A stretch of DNA of 64,000 nucleotides, from positions 126,109 through 190,108 of the forward strand of contig VWYX01000778.1 of NCBI GenBank assembly GCA_013396525.1, written 5' to 3'. Origin of the DNA: Chaetorhynchus papuensis. Taxonomy: Eukaryota > Chordata > Aves > Passeriformes > Rhipiduridae. This document shows, piece after piece, positions 1 to 12,439 of this stretch (positions within the stretch are counted from its first letter, which is position 1; each line of letters opens with the position of its first letter). The translations under genes and the position numbers were made by a program. The notes under the pieces were generated by a model. The model made no database searches, was not told the DNA's origin, and saw only the letters and a program-made list of their open reading frames with translations.

Positions 1-2685
1 GAAAATTTAAAAGAGAGGGACAAATATATGCTAACACACAGTTTATAACATGCCATGCCTGAAAGAGTATCCAGATAGAGAATATTTCCCTATTTACGTT
101 AGAATAGGAAGAAGTCAAAGGAAGGTTAATATACAGAAATATTCATAAATCATGAAGAAACATTATAACAGAAGCAAACCGCCCCCCTCCAAACTATTTC
201 AAAAATGAAGAAGGAAAATATACTCATCCCAATATTCATATAATTATAAAATGGAACCATAATGTCTATGAAACTTTTTCAGGATGAGTGAAAAATTTGT
301 TAAAAACCACCAATAACCTCGCATTAAAAGTATAGTTATAGTTCTCAGTGAAAATGAAAATAATACAGAGTTTTTTTTCTTGGGGAGAAGAATTTTCATT
401 AATCCAGTTTTCATTTGATATTATCATTAAAATAGATCATGGAAGATTTGCTGTGCACATTAAATGCACAGCTTAGAATCCTCCAGTGCCCTGAGACTAC
501 ATTCAATCAGAGTTCTCTATTCAGCATGGAGCATCATACCACCAGATTAGCTGTGGATCAAATTAAGAGTGCTCAGAGGAAGCATGAACAGAACAAAAAA
601 AAAAATCAAAGACTTTGTAAGAAAGAATGTATAAAGTGACACATTTACTAAAAGAGATTATATGACAAAGCACTGAAAACATACATGTGCTAAAAAAAGG
701 TGAAAACTCATGTGCAATTTTATGTTAAAGGTATAATACATAAATAATGACTTGTAATAGTCAGCAATCATAGGAGGAATCAGGTAATTTACGTTAAAAA
801 GTCATCCAATTTTTCTAAAATGGTGTTAAATATCAAAACAAACGCCCCCCCCAAAAAATCACTGATAGTTGAAATACTTATTACTTATTTGGCAATCCAA
901 GTAATTTTCAAATTAATTATGTGTAAGATAATAATATTTTCTGCAGAATAATGCTTAAGTCAAAGTCAGGGAATGGAAAAATTTCCCACTGATTTCCACA
1001 AAGGAAAGTCTTGTTTCCTCGTTTGTCTGTTGTTCGTGTCTTTTGTCAAGTAAGGAGAAGATAAAGGTTATAAAACCTTGATAATAATCTTCCAAAAGCC
1101 ATTTGATAACTCAAAACCACTATAAAATAACACTACACAGTTATTTGTGAGTGATATGAGAACAGTTGTTATTCATAACTGCAAATTGCATGCAAATGAG
1201 GGAACTAAGTGCAGAAGTACTTTGGTTAAATCTGGATTGCTTTTCAGGAATCGGTTAATATGCAACTAAGGTAATGTGCGCATCTGAAACCAAGCTATAT
1301 CCCTAGGCATTTTCTTTCAAAGAACTATCAAAAGCATAGTGACATGGGCTGTAATATTCATGACAATACAGATTATAGTATAATGCAGTTTTTTAAAATA
1401 GAACATTTCATAACCCAACTAGAGAGAAAGAAATATGCACCTATTTAAAGATACTTTAGGCCCTGAAAATGATTCTGCTATTTAGCAAGCTGGTACTTTT
1501 CAGTTGTGCTTTAAAGTACAGAGCAAATATAATTAGAAATATAAATGAAAATTTTCCTTTGTTAAGAAAATTGCTACAGTATTTAATTACATTACAGCTT
1601 ACAAAATCCTGTTTAGAGCATCCAAGTTTTCCCTTTCTGAACTTCTCCCAGAGCACTGATCTCAGTAGAGTTCTACTCAGCTTTATTATTAAGCTGTTGA
1701 AATTTTAGATTTCTCTAGTTTTTGCGCAGGAATTAAGTTTGCCCTAACAACCTTCTGTCTTTTAATTGTCTTCATGTATGATGGAGTATTATAAATCCCT
1801 ATGAAATCAGTATCTTGATAACAATGTAAGTTTTTAGCATAGTTGCCACCATTTGAAGCAGTACATGATGTCTGTGTAGTGTGTTGTGCATCCTGTATGT
1901 TGGAGGGTTTTTTTAAAAATTGTTATAGTTCTGCAGTATGGCACAAATTATGTTGAAATTCTGTGCAATAGCTTCATGCATATTTATAAATATGTTTATG
2001 TACATAAAGCTCACAAGGAAGAGCTCTAAGGTAAATTTTATACTTCTGCTACCATTAATCAGACCCTTCAGAAGGAAACATCCAATTACTGTTCAGCCAG
2101 TTCTCTTTGGGACCTATTTCTTTTGATCTTTTATAGCAGCCTCTTTCCATTCCAGTGCCCATTTCCACATCCTCCCTGGATTATTTTCCACATCAAAGGA
2201 TGTCTTTCTTGCCTCTGTAGATTTCTCAATTTTGATCTCTCCACAGTCATCATGAGAAAGAAGAAAAACTAATACTGTCAACCTCTATTGTATGCCATAT
2301 GCTGAAAGCTGTATCAGCTAAAACCCTAAGATTGTGGTTTACCAAAACTTTTGATGCCAAGAGAATTGTTATGAAAAGAAATAAGTTTACTTATTATGAA
2401 TCTGTCATTTCCCCTCCATATTTAACCAAACAGTGGTAATTGTTGTTCAATTGAGAAGTCACTGTCATGAGGAGGAACTCTAATAGACAGTTTCACCTCT
2501 AAAGCTTTATTAAATAAAACCAGTTCCTGCTTATTAGCTGACAAGTATGGAGTTGCTGTATTTTGTTCAGCTGATTTATTTTGATAGACTGAAATTTAGG
2601 GAATTGGAAAAATATAAAATATCCTATATTTTTCAGGAGAGATGTGCAAAGGAACAAAAATAGCTATTATACTCTCGTTGCATTA
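1..2685. other. AT-rich non-coding stretch
   Basis: I see no gene, recognisable repeat or RNA here. The sequence is AT-rich with short homopolymer runs. Open frames are below 80 codons on both strands, overlap one another and carry no recognisable domain. Confidence 0.6.
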
Positions 2686-2801
2686 TGTTGCAGTTTCACC
2701 CCAGCTGGCAGCCAAGCCACACGCAGCCATTTGCTCACTCCCCCACCACCAGGATCGGGAGGAGACCTGGAAGAGTAAAAGCTAGAAAACCTGTGGGTTG
2801 A
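2686..2801 (-). mobile_element. LTR fragment, family A (3' end of LTR)
   Basis: About 116 bp match the left ends of the family A copies at 28456 and 31548. The matching steps are a TGT-start followed by a TTTCACCCCAGC-type motif, a GCTCACTCCC(C) motif, and a purine stretch with AGTAAAAG and AGAAAAC followed by GGGTTGA. In this orientation it is the 3' end of an LTR on the minus strand. The rest of the LTR is missing. The fragment stops where CR1-like sequence begins, so the junction is a truncation or recombination point. It is non-coding and regulatory in origin. Confidence 0.75.
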
Positions 2802-3160
2802 ATTCACTTGGGAGACTCCTAGAATGCATGGAGGATAACTTCTTCAGGCAGGTAGCAGCCCTACCAGAAGGAACAGGATGCTGACCCTGAGGGTCACCGA
2901 TATAAGTGACCTACCTGTGGGCTCAAGATTGAAAGCAGCTTGGACTGCAGTGGTCACGCACCGGTGGAGTTCACAGTCCTGAGGGGCATGGGTCAGACAA
3001 ACAGAAAAGTCAGGACCCTTTCCAGCTCTTCAAGGATATACTCAACAGGACTGTCTGGGAAACAGCCCTCAGGAACAAGCAGGCAGAACAGAGATGGCAG
3101 ATTTTTAAGGACTCCTTCCATAGAGCAAAAGAGGTAGTGATCCCCAGGTGCAAGATATTG
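2802..3160 (+). mobile_element. CR1 LINE fragment, ORF2 internal region
   Basis: Conceptual translation across frameshifts gives CR1 ORF2 peptides from the end of the endonuclease domain into the linker before the reverse transcriptase. LLECMEDNFFRQV falls near 2815-2855. DCSGHAPVEFTVLRG falls near 2943-2987. FQLFKDILNRTVWETALR is followed by QRWQIFKDSFHRAKE at about 3020-3140. At least two frame changes and stops show it is dead. It contains no reverse transcriptase core and no CR1 3' end, which is unusual because 5'-truncated CR1 copies normally keep the 3' end. Confidence 0.75.
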
Positions 3161-4615
3161 GTTATTAAGATTTTCCTAGGCTTTCTTCCTCCAAGCTGTT
3201 GATGAATTAAATGATCAATGAAACTCTAGAAATCTTTAATAATTGTATGACTAGGTTAACACTTTAAATCCAAAAAAAATCAAAATAAAAGGAAATCCTG
3301 CATCTCCTCCTGCCAACAGACAAGATTACCTGAGTTACTAAGCTATTGTATGGAACTTTAAGATTGAAATCAAGGAACATATTAATGTTTTATAAAATCC
3401 TCCCAAGACAACAAAGATTTTACCTGAATTAAATTTGGAATAAGAGAGAACATGTATGTAAGTTTTAATATGAAATAATGAATTTGTACCTCTAATGTCC
3501 TCTTTCTAATAGAGACTATATGTTAATTGTTTGTGGAGTAGTTTTTGAAAGCATTAGTCAAAACAACATTTACAATAAAATTTCTGACTACATGTCTTGT
3601 AAATTAAAGATGAAAAAGTCCTCTTGTATTAGACCTCTTTGTTTGTTTTACTGAGAATGGGATTATTTTCCACAGCTAAAATTCAGTGTATTATATTGCA
3701 TATTAGTTTACAGCTCAGTGGATTGACCTAAGTAGATTTGATGCTCAGGTCTGTTACAAGATTGAAATGCATGATATCCTCTATGAAGGAAACAAGAAAG
3801 AAGTTAGAAATAAGCAAGAATTAGAACAAATGTCAGCCCAAAATGCACATTAAAATGCTACTGTGACGTGTGCAGGTGGTGTATAGTGACATTGTCACTT
3901 CTATGAGACCAAGGCTTGAGGTCCTTCTCTCTCCAGTGGGCAAGGATGCAAGGAATAAAAATGAGAACTTGGTGGAAGTATAGGGTACCAGGAGTTACCC
4001 CTACAGACTGTAAGGAGTGGCTGGAAGAAGTTACAGGTAAAAGGGTCTCTTTTCTCAAAAAAAAAAAACCAAAAAACCTAGCATTTTTCCTAGGAATAAG
4101 AATAGTAGTTTTTCTATAAAAAATGGTGCAGCTCATGAGGGATAAAAACAAAAGCCTGAGAAGTGGACACTTTCCACACCGTGGCTTCTTTACTCCTTGT
4201 ACATATGAAATTCCTTCTCTGGAAAAGGAAATGTTAGTGAGGAAGGCTAGTGCACATCTTTATGATGTGTTGATGAAGGATCTGGACAGGAACAGTATCT
4301 CTATTGAGACTGACTATAAATAAATCCAAAACCCCTGTTCCAAACTCTACAATTTGAAGCAAAATACTGTCTGAATACTAACCGTCGAGGCCTTCTTCTA
4401 GTAGCCACGCAGCACGAGAATCTGACAATAGGCTGGAGCTTCATTTTTCTCTTAATCGCTTCTGATTCCTTTCAGCTTGCACTACATTTCCATAGACAGT
4501 GGTTTCCAGTGAAACTGTGCAGGTCAAAAAGTATTAAAATCTGTGGAACACTATTGTCTTTCATGGCACCAGATAGTAGTTTGGAAAAGAAAAAAAGAGT
4601 TTTGAAGAATCCTGT
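3161..4615. other. Non-coding stretch with an unrecognised exon-like tract
   Basis: Mostly AT-rich sequence without recognisable repeats. Around 3908-4330 the base composition is more balanced and two plus-strand open frames (3916-4119 and 4123-4323) follow each other closely. A possible acceptor (CTCTCCAG near 3930) and donor (AG/GTAAAAG near 4036) flank part of the first. I recognise no protein family, so I do not call a gene. Confidence 0.4.
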
Positions 4616-5140
4616 CACAGAATCACGGAATCACAAAATCAGCTAGTCTGGAAAAGACCTCTGAGATCATGGAATCCGACCTATGACCAAACACCGCCAT
4701 GTGTCAACTAGACCATGGCTTAAATGCCTCATCCAGCCTTTCCTTAAACACCCCCCGGGGTGGTGATTTCACCATGTCCCCGGGCAGTCTATTCCAATGT
4801 TTAATCACTCTTTCCATGAAAAAATGCCTTCCAGGGTACAACCTAAACCTCCCATGGTGCAGCTTGAGACTGTGTCCTTTCATCCTGTCCATTGTTGCCC
4901 GGGAGAAGAGGCTGACCCTCACCTGGCTACAGCCCACTTTCAGGTAGTTGAAGAGTAAGGTCACCCATAAGACTCCTCTTTTTTTTCAGGCTAAAAAACC
5001 ACAGCTCTATCAGCTGCTCCTCAGAGGATTTACTCTCTAGACCCTTCACCATCTTTGTCATCCTTTTCTGGACTTGCTCCAGCACAAAAATTTTTGAATT
5101 GATGGCCTCAGAACTGGACACAGTGATTGAGATAATACAG
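4616..5140 (-). mobile_element. CR1 LINE 3' end (ORF2 C-terminus plus 3' UTR)
   Basis: The left edge carries three tandem octamers (CACAGAAT, CACGGAAT, CACAAAAT at 4616-4639). These are the reverse complement of the short 3'-terminal repeat that marks CR1. Reading the minus strand gives the conserved end of ORF2. LEQVQKRMTKMVKGLE and LWFFSLKKKRSLMGDL come first. A frame shift then leads into an open frame at 4964-4704 with HWNRLP at residues 56-61 and VFKERLDEAF near its end. ORF2 would encode the endonuclease and reverse transcriptase used for target-primed retrotransposition. Only its extreme C-terminus remains, so this is a typical dead 5'-truncated copy. Confidence 0.93.
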
Positions 5141-5614
5141 CACATTATGTTTATTTTTATGTAAATATATCAACATGTTTTTACTTTGTATATCCTTTTC
5201 TTCCACAATTTCATCAAAATTTGTAGACTGCCCACTTTTAACTGTTTAGAAATTCTGACCTCATTTCTTTAGAATTAAAATTATTATTTCATTGCTTGAA
5301 TTCACTTTTTCATCCTGTAGTCAAAAGATTCTAGGCCTAGTCTGTCTCCATAAACTTTTGCACTTTCTGGACTGCACATTCATGTTGTCAGAAAACTGAA
5401 AGCCTAGTCAAAATATTTTTTATCATCAAGACTCCTTTTTTGTTGTTAAGATCTTGCTTCAGGCAGATTCTGATGTGCTTTATTAAATGCCACTAGGTGC
5501 TCTGCAAACACACTAACCATAGGTACAAAGAACTTGTGAAACCTTGGTCAGAGTTTTATTACATCAATGCAACATTTCATAAAAACTGAACATGCCCTGA
5601 ATTATCTTTTCTAA
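5141..5614. other. Non-coding stretch
   Basis: AT-rich sequence with no recognisable gene or repeat. Confidence 0.5.
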
Positions 5615-6085
5615 ATTGCTCTCCAGGAATGTGCCTGGGAATTGCAAATCTGGTAGTCCAGTGGAGGCAAGGATAACACAGACCGGCATCCTTAGGTCCA
5701 GCAAGTGTAATCCCACTGGGCACAATCACAGGCAACGCTCATGTGAGGAGGATATATACACACCCAGCCATCCAGAGCAACACAAGCAGCAACAGTCAGC
5801 ACTCAAACACAGACAGCACCCATGGCTTCGTCTTGTTCCCCTCCCTGTCTAATCAGGATAAAGGTGGGTTAATGGGAATATGCACTTATGTGTACACATA
5901 GGTGCAGGGTGGATCCCCCTAGCCACAGAGCTCAAACACTCACTAGCTGCCCCTGGAACCCAGTCTCCTCTCCACCTCAGGGCCCCGAGGGCTCCTGTCA
6001 CTGTGCAAAGGAGTAAGATGGAGCAGGGCACAATTTGGGCACCCCCATCTGTCATCATTCCTCTTTCCTTTCTCCGTGGACCTTA
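5615..6085. repeat. Unclassified GC-richer block, possibly an old LTR fragment
   Basis: About 470 bp are clearly richer in G and C than either flank and contain a GATATATACACACC-type TATA-like stretch near 5750 and several CA-rich stretches. Open frames occur on both strands over the same bases (5616-5852 plus, 5880-6086 plus, 6058-5849 minus), as expected from composition rather than coding. The sharp edges and composition resemble the LTR copies elsewhere in the window, but it does not align to families A, B or C and I cannot name it. An alternative is an unrelated CpG-poor regulatory block. Confidence 0.35.
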
Positions 6086-8656
6086 ATCTTTTTGCCAGAT
6101 GTACAAGCAAAATGTACAGAACATATATTGTTTTGTGATTTTTTTTTTAATAGGCCGAATGACCTAACCCCCTGGTTTATTAGGAATATTGAGGGAACAT
6201 AAAATTTTAAAATATAGCTTTATTTATTAAAATGTTAAAAACATTAGAAAATGTCTATAGAGGGCTAAAATACATGAAAAATATAAATTTAAAAGATACT
6301 TTTAGTGGGCAAAAAAAATATTCCTTCAATATACTTAATGTTTTTAATGTTACATTTTTAATATTATTTTTAAGTTTTAAAAGAGTACACTTCCAAATGA
6401 AGCTAATCATCCACCACCAGCACACACACCGCCCCTCCAAGTTAGAAATATATTTCATGATACTATTTAGGAAAGGACTTATCAAGATTTTTCTTTAGAC
6501 ATAGTACTCTTATCATGCTTGGAGTCTGTCATTGACTGCTTCTTTCAGGAAATACTTTAAAAAAGTGCTGTGAACACTCTTGTTTGAATTGCTCCTATTA
6601 ATTTTGGTAGGCTTTGGATTGAGACCGTGGAATTCTCATTATTACCATAAGTTTGCTGTTTGAGGAAGGAATTCTGTGGAGAGCTTACAAAAGCAACCAA
6701 TGTGTGTGTTACTCACTATGTATGGAATTGTCCAAAGGATTGCAAAAGACTGACAAGCAGTGACTGTGCCACAATGAAGTCTCTCATTTAATCTATTATG
6801 GATTATTGTTACATATATTCTGGCACAGTGATGAAATTTTTTTTTTAATCTCCCTCATGATTTATAAACTTTCCTCTTATTCTCTTACTTTATGCCTTTA
6901 CCATTATCTCCTCAATGAAATGAAAGAAGTTGTTTACCTATTTGTTGTATTTTTTTACTCTGTCCCCATCCTTTATACTAATCTATGTCTTTTTTGTCCT
7001 TGTTCTCTATTTCATTTTTACTCCTGATTTATAAATATTCTATGAAGTTGTTCCTTGTCTCCCATCTGAAACAGTAATTTTTAAGCTGTAGGTTTCCAGT
7101 ACAACCATTGGAAAGTGAATGCAATTGCTATTTTTTCACAATAAAAAACACAGGCCACTTACATAATTTGGGGGCTTTAATCAAGACATGGAAGCCCATA
7201 CACCCTTGATCTACAGAAACTAAAACTCACCATGTGCAGACATACTGTACCTTTATGCTTCCGCAACAGAGACACAAGTTTTAGAGACTAATAGAAACCA
7301 CAGAATAAGATAAAGAATTATTCCACTCTTTCTAACAGCAACATCAACTAATGAAAATAATTTTCAAAATTGTTCTATCAGGATATCAAAGCAGACTGGC
7401 ACTTTTTCCAAATCCTATGTGCACCAAAGTCTTCTTTAAATCAGGTTGCTGCTGTTAACAGAAATCCTTGTATTTACTCTATAAATGTCAGCCTTCTAGG
7501 ATACTTACTGTCATTTAGTTTTACATGGTCATTTATGCTGCCTGTTGCACAATGCTGGGAAAGCTATTTAACGGCCATCCCATCATTATATATTCAAGAC
7601 TGTAAATGAAATATGGGAAATTGTTTGTGCAATACTTCTTAAGATATTGAGAACTGTTATTCTGCAATGGAATGCTTAAATTGCAATTAAAGCATGCAAT
7701 AAATGTAGCAGCATGATGATTCTCTGATTCATTCTCTTCAAGGCGAACATGTTTTTAATACATTATTAAAAAAAAACAAACAGAAACCCCACAACTTGAA
7801 AGTATTTGTGATTCCCCAACCGACCATATCCTATTGCTATTAGGACTCCAAATATTTCTTATGTGCTGTAGATCGACTGGTGGTTCAGTGAAAAGAGATC
7901 TTTTTTCTTTTCATTTCTTATGTCAGTTTGAGCTGTTATTGTCCATCTCTTCCATTGTTAAGCTGTTGGCAAATTCATATAGACTACAACATGGTAAATA
8001 ATAGTATTCTTTGTACTGTTCCTTAATTATTAAGATAATAACTTATTTCTCTGCCATTCTCAAACCTCTAATTGAAATGCCACTGTCTTCTTACCTTCAG
8101 AGTGGCCAAAATTTTATCCTTTGTTTTTTTGAGTACATAATAATGAGAAATACCTTGTAGAAACTATTACTTCCTCTTCATTTTGATTCCTATGAAACTA
8201 TGAAAAAAGTGTAAGTTTAAAAAAGGTCTCAAAATTTGTAGTAATTAATGTTGTGGAAGTGCTAAGGACCTCCTTTTTGTAAGCATGATGCTTCAAGTTA
8301 GAAAAAATGAAAGACTGGGACGATCTAGCTGTATTAATAAATACAAATGTGTAAAGAAAGGGAAAAATAGACATTCATGCTTTCTAAATGAGGAACTGAG
8401 ACAAACATGGATTCTTCCCTCCAATTTCAGACATCTAAAGAGTAGACCTACATCAAAGATAATTGCCTAGACTCCTGTGGGAAACTGCTTTGACCTAAAT
8501 GGCTTCAATTTCGATCTCTTTAGCTCATCATGTTGCAGTCTCTCCTTTCAGTTCATAACCTTCCACCTACATGCCCTTACATACCATGGTAACTACCTCT
8601 TACCCTCTTGTTCCAAAGTATACTTAACCATCTTGTCTTGCAATTCCTACTAGTAG

Positions 8657-8692
8657 AAGGAAACTCTTGACAACTGTTTAAAATAGAAATAT
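8657..8692 (+). repeat. Dispersed 36-bp repeat, copy 1
   Basis: This segment matches 9429-9464 at 32 of 36 positions without gaps. Similarity fades on both sides. The parent element is unknown. Confidence 0.5.
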
Positions 8693-9428
8693 GGCTATAG
8701 TGTGAGTTTGAAGAAGTTGTTCCAAATAATGTTTGTATTGTTTTGTTTCTTCTCCCCCATTTTACAGACCTATCTTCATAATTTTTATTTTGCAAACTTA
8801 TACTATAGAACAAACAGAATTTAGTAGATTAGCATTAGCAAAGTATCCATAAGCATTTCACAATAATGTTCACAGCTTTAAAAGTAAATTATCTCTGCAA
8901 AATCTGCAACTGGTCAAAGCATGTTCTTCTTGAGCAATATTACTATAAGAAATCAAAGCAACATGACTGGGATACTGTGGAAATTATTCTGTTAGTTTAG
9001 ACTAGGTTTTTGGAGGAAGTGGTTATTGAACTAGGAAAATTTGCCAAGAAGAGGATATTCATCTAGAGAGGTACTCATTTGTTCTCTTTGTTTACTGGTC
9101 ACAGGGAAGATATTTTCCTCTCCTTTTTTTTCTTCTCCCTTTCTCCTTTTTCTTTTGTTTAGTTTTGCTTATCCGTTTGTGGGTTTGGCTTTTTTCATTC
9201 TCTTTGAAGATAATTTTTACTGCTACTGTTGATGGGTGACATCAGCTACAGGACCCACAAACAAACTGTTGTACATTTTGCCTGTCCCAAGATCCTCTGT
9301 GGAATCTTTTGCAGTTGAAGGAGAGAAATAGGCACTTCCTAGGCCCTGATTTTTCTGATCTTGAAATAGAAACCTAAGACAGACCAGATTAATTGTTCCA
9401 GAATGCTGAGTTTTCTTCTTTGATTTTA

Positions 9429-9464
9429 AAGGAAATTCTTGATGACTGTTTAAAATATAAATAT
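9429..9464 (+). repeat. Dispersed 36-bp repeat, copy 2
   Basis: Direct-orientation partner of 8657-8692, about 770 bp away, with four substitutions. Sequence beyond the shared block is only loosely alike. Confidence 0.5.
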
Positions 9465-9959
9465 ATCCCCTACAGTCAGCTGAGCTCACAAATATTGAAT
9501 TTAGAAATATTCTTTAACTTTATGTGGTCTTTCAATCGTAAAGGACTATTAGAACTTATATGTCCTGCTCAGGAGAAGTAAATCACTTGCATGGTTTATC
9601 TCACAGTCTGATAGATATAGTACTACACGTATGTAGTACCAGAACACCTGTGAAGAAGAAATTGGTTAATTTAATGAGGGGAGCATGGCAGATACAATTT
9701 AAGTGAGGTTTTTGATAATTTCAGACACTGGGATGGATAAGCAGTCCTATGAAAATGGGACTTGAAATTGACTGGACTATTCCACTCTGAGGGGAATGTT
9801 AAATGGTTTGACTGATTGGCAGCCCTCAGTGAGCAGACATACACCAAGATGGAGCCCAGCAATGAAGTGATGCTGAATAATGGGGAACAATTAAAATGCC
9901 AGTGTTAATCCAGAGAGACTCTGCTAGCAGAAACATATTGAACTTCAGTTCAGCAGGAG

Positions 9960-10545
9960 GAATTCTTATTGTTTCCCTCCTCATATTTCTGGGGAAGCCG
10001 TATCTGGAATAAAATCTCTCCCCCCTGCCCAGGCTGATATAAGAGTGATGTTGAATGTCCTGACTCAGTTACCGGGGTAGTTAAGAACCTGAGCATGTGA
10101 TGTTAAAGAAGAGGGTTACTTAGCTCAGTGAGCAGAGGCTGGGGGACAATGCAAAACCTACATCAATCTTCTTGAAGAAATGAAACGATGAAGCTAAACT
10201 GTTCTTGTTACTGACAAGCAAAACAGAAATGGGCAGTTTTTTTGGTTTGTGTGGTTTACACTGGCCATTAGGAAACAAAAAATTCTTCACTGGCAAGTGA
10301 GTGCAGAAGTGCTGAAAAGGCTAGCCAGGGAGATTGTGGAGATGCACATCATTCAAGGTTTTCAAGTCCTGGCTAGAAAGTCTTGACCATAAGTACTCAT
10401 CTAAACAGTCTAGTAAAAACTGAAGTCTTGGTTAAACTTTTCCCTGGATGAGCTGATCTTGAGTGGCAATCATTGGTGACAGTACTCTTTCAGGCAGAAA
10501 GTAGGACTCAGAGATATCCTGAAGCTAATTTCCTTGATCATTTAT
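9960..10545 (+). mobile_element. Old, diverged CR1 LINE 3' region
   Basis: Pieces line up in order with the 3' third of CR1. A TCTGGGGAAGCC..TATCTGGAATAA segment near 9990 recalls the region before the ORF2 C-terminus. At 10265-10380 comes ATTAGGAAACA..TTCTTCAC, then GGCTAGCCAGGGAGATTGTGG, then a TTCAAGGTTTTCAAG segment, in the order of the CR1 'reverse transcriptase tail' block. Around 10450-10540 lies a degenerate version of the 3' UTR. The copy is interrupted by unmatched sequence (about 10030-10240 and 10385-10440). No octamer tail is visible. Stops in all frames show it is dead. Confidence 0.55.
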
Positions 10546-11594
10546 ATTTTTCTATTATATTAGGATTCTATTATTTGTTTATACTTTTTGCAAAACTATT
10601 ACTCATTTTAATGTAACCTTTCACCATAAATAGTTGCACCTTTGCCTCCATGTATGAAATATATGGTGTTCCTCATAAGGGGAGAAAGAGAACAAGAGAG
10701 AATTAAAGCTAGAATATACAAGTCCTTCACAGGTAGAGAAACCATTCTATATATTATTTTCTGGAAGAAAAACAACAGAGAACAGGTGACAGAAAAGCAT
10801 TGTCCAAAGGAACTCCAGTTTGATTAGCCTAATACCAGAGTAACTAAACAGTTATTTAGGAATTTGTACTAAAAAATAATGAAAATTAAAAATTACTGTT
10901 AAGGCTTTCAGAAATATCTAATGAAAATTAAGCCTCATCAAGTACCTTTTTTTTTCCCTATTTATTTGTTTCTGGACAGATTATAAAGGTGCATAATAAA
11001 GTGTGATGACATAAAATGCATCTAATTATAAATACATTTTAATTTTACATATATATATTCAATTGAGTTAATCAGTACTTTTAGATTAAAAACAGCCCTG
11101 CTGACAGATATACAAATGCAGTTGTTGGAGCAGAAAGCTGCTCTTTTCTCTTTCCCAGTGCTTTCACTGCTACCCAGTTTATAAAATGTCTCTGCAATAA
11201 AATTTTCATGTGACACACATTTATAGGCCAGTAAATAAAAAACAGTTATAAATTTTATGGAGTGATCCAAACTGTTCCAATAAATGAGCAGTGTTGAGCC
11301 AAACATATTTTAGTAGAAAAATCTTAATATAATAACACTTTTGCTGGAAAGAACATAAACAATGTTTTTAGAACACGGAACTTCAGGCAAGGTCAACAGC
11401 AACTCAGAGAATAATTTGAGTGTGTTCATAAATGGCCATTTTGCCACAAATTCTGTGTTCGGTGTTGTAGCTGGTTTAAAGGTTATTGTAGTCCTTCAGG
11501 GATTTTTTTTTTTTTTTAATTGAGAGGAAGAGAGTTGGAAAGCTTGTTTTTACAATGTTGTGTCTGATTCAGATGACAAAACTTCAAGAATTAT
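10546..11594. other. AT-rich non-coding stretch
   Basis: Nothing recognisable except homopolymer T near 11500. The 94-codon minus-strand frame at 11306-11022 has no family resemblance and lies in AT-rich sequence. Confidence 0.5.
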
Positions 11595-11995
11595 AGAAGA
11601 CAGTCAACAGAAGAAACATAAGAAGTATTTAAATACCGGGAGAAGGCCTTAGCTGTGAGACTTGAAGACTTCAGTCTGATCATTTTGTGAAAGAGAAGTA
11701 TGGGAAACATAACTTGGTCACTATGCACAATGTATAAGCAATCACAATCCTTTTTTAAATCTTGCAGATTAAAGGATGATATGATCCAATGCCTTGAACT
11801 TAAGGTTAGATAAAATTAAGCTTTAAATAAGATATGAATTCCCAGCAGTGAAGATAATTAAACATTGAAACCCTCACCACAGGTGGTGGTGGATAAGCCA
11901 AAAACTGGAATTTAAAATGAGATCAGATAGCTTTCAAGAAACATAATTTTGACTTTTTGAATCATTCTGCAATATGCTTACACAGAAGGTAACTT
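11595..11995 (+). mobile_element. Very old CR1-type LINE 3' fragment
   Basis: The order of short matches fits the CR1 3' ORF2 end in its older, reptile-shared form. AGTATTTAAATACCGGGAGAAGG lies near 11623. GATGATATGATCCAATG lies near 11776 and is followed by GACAAATTNAG-like and AATAAGATATGAATT stretches. CAGTGAAGATAATTAAACATTG lies near 11850. GTGGTGGTGGAT follows, then AAAATGAGATCAGATAGC and TTTCAAGAAACAT near 11915-11945. High divergence and broken frames suggest an insertion far older than the octamer-tailed copies in this window. Confidence 0.6.
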
Positions 11996-12439
11996 TTTAT
12001 GATCATAGATTTACTTTTGACATTGATGTTTGAACATAGGTTTGCATATGAAGTGAATAGAATGTTATAATTAAATACACTGAAAAGGCATTAGGACACC
12101 AATATTTAAGTGCATGCAGTGCTCTCTTCTAATCTGATCCAAGAAGAGAGTGTCTACTGCTGTTACACCTAAAATCTATTTAGTTAGCTTAGTATCCTAT
12201 CCTTAAGTGGAAAAGCATGATTTTATTTTTTATGAGAGCTTGTTTATAAGCTGAGCAGGTTTATAAATTCCTCAAAGAATGGAAGTTCTATACAGCTAAA
12301 GTACATGGTATGTGTGTTCTGTAAAAGTAAGAAAATACAGGTCAGTGACTAAATATGTCACTGTTGCAACTCTTCTGATTCATCCAGTAACAATTATTAT
12401 TTCATGAAGTTTAGCTCATTAGAGGAAGTATGCTTTCTT

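Larger units (their letters stand above)
6086..9959. other. AT-rich non-coding stretch
   Basis: No gene is visible. A pyrimidine tract lies at about 9117-9160. Two 36-bp segments at 8657-8692 and 9429-9464 match at 32 positions and are listed as a repeat pair. A short inverted repeat (GTACTACA and TGTAGTAC around a 4-base loop) lies near 9620. Part of 9660-9959 may belong to the old CR1 copy that follows, but the match is too weak to claim. Confidence 0.5.
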
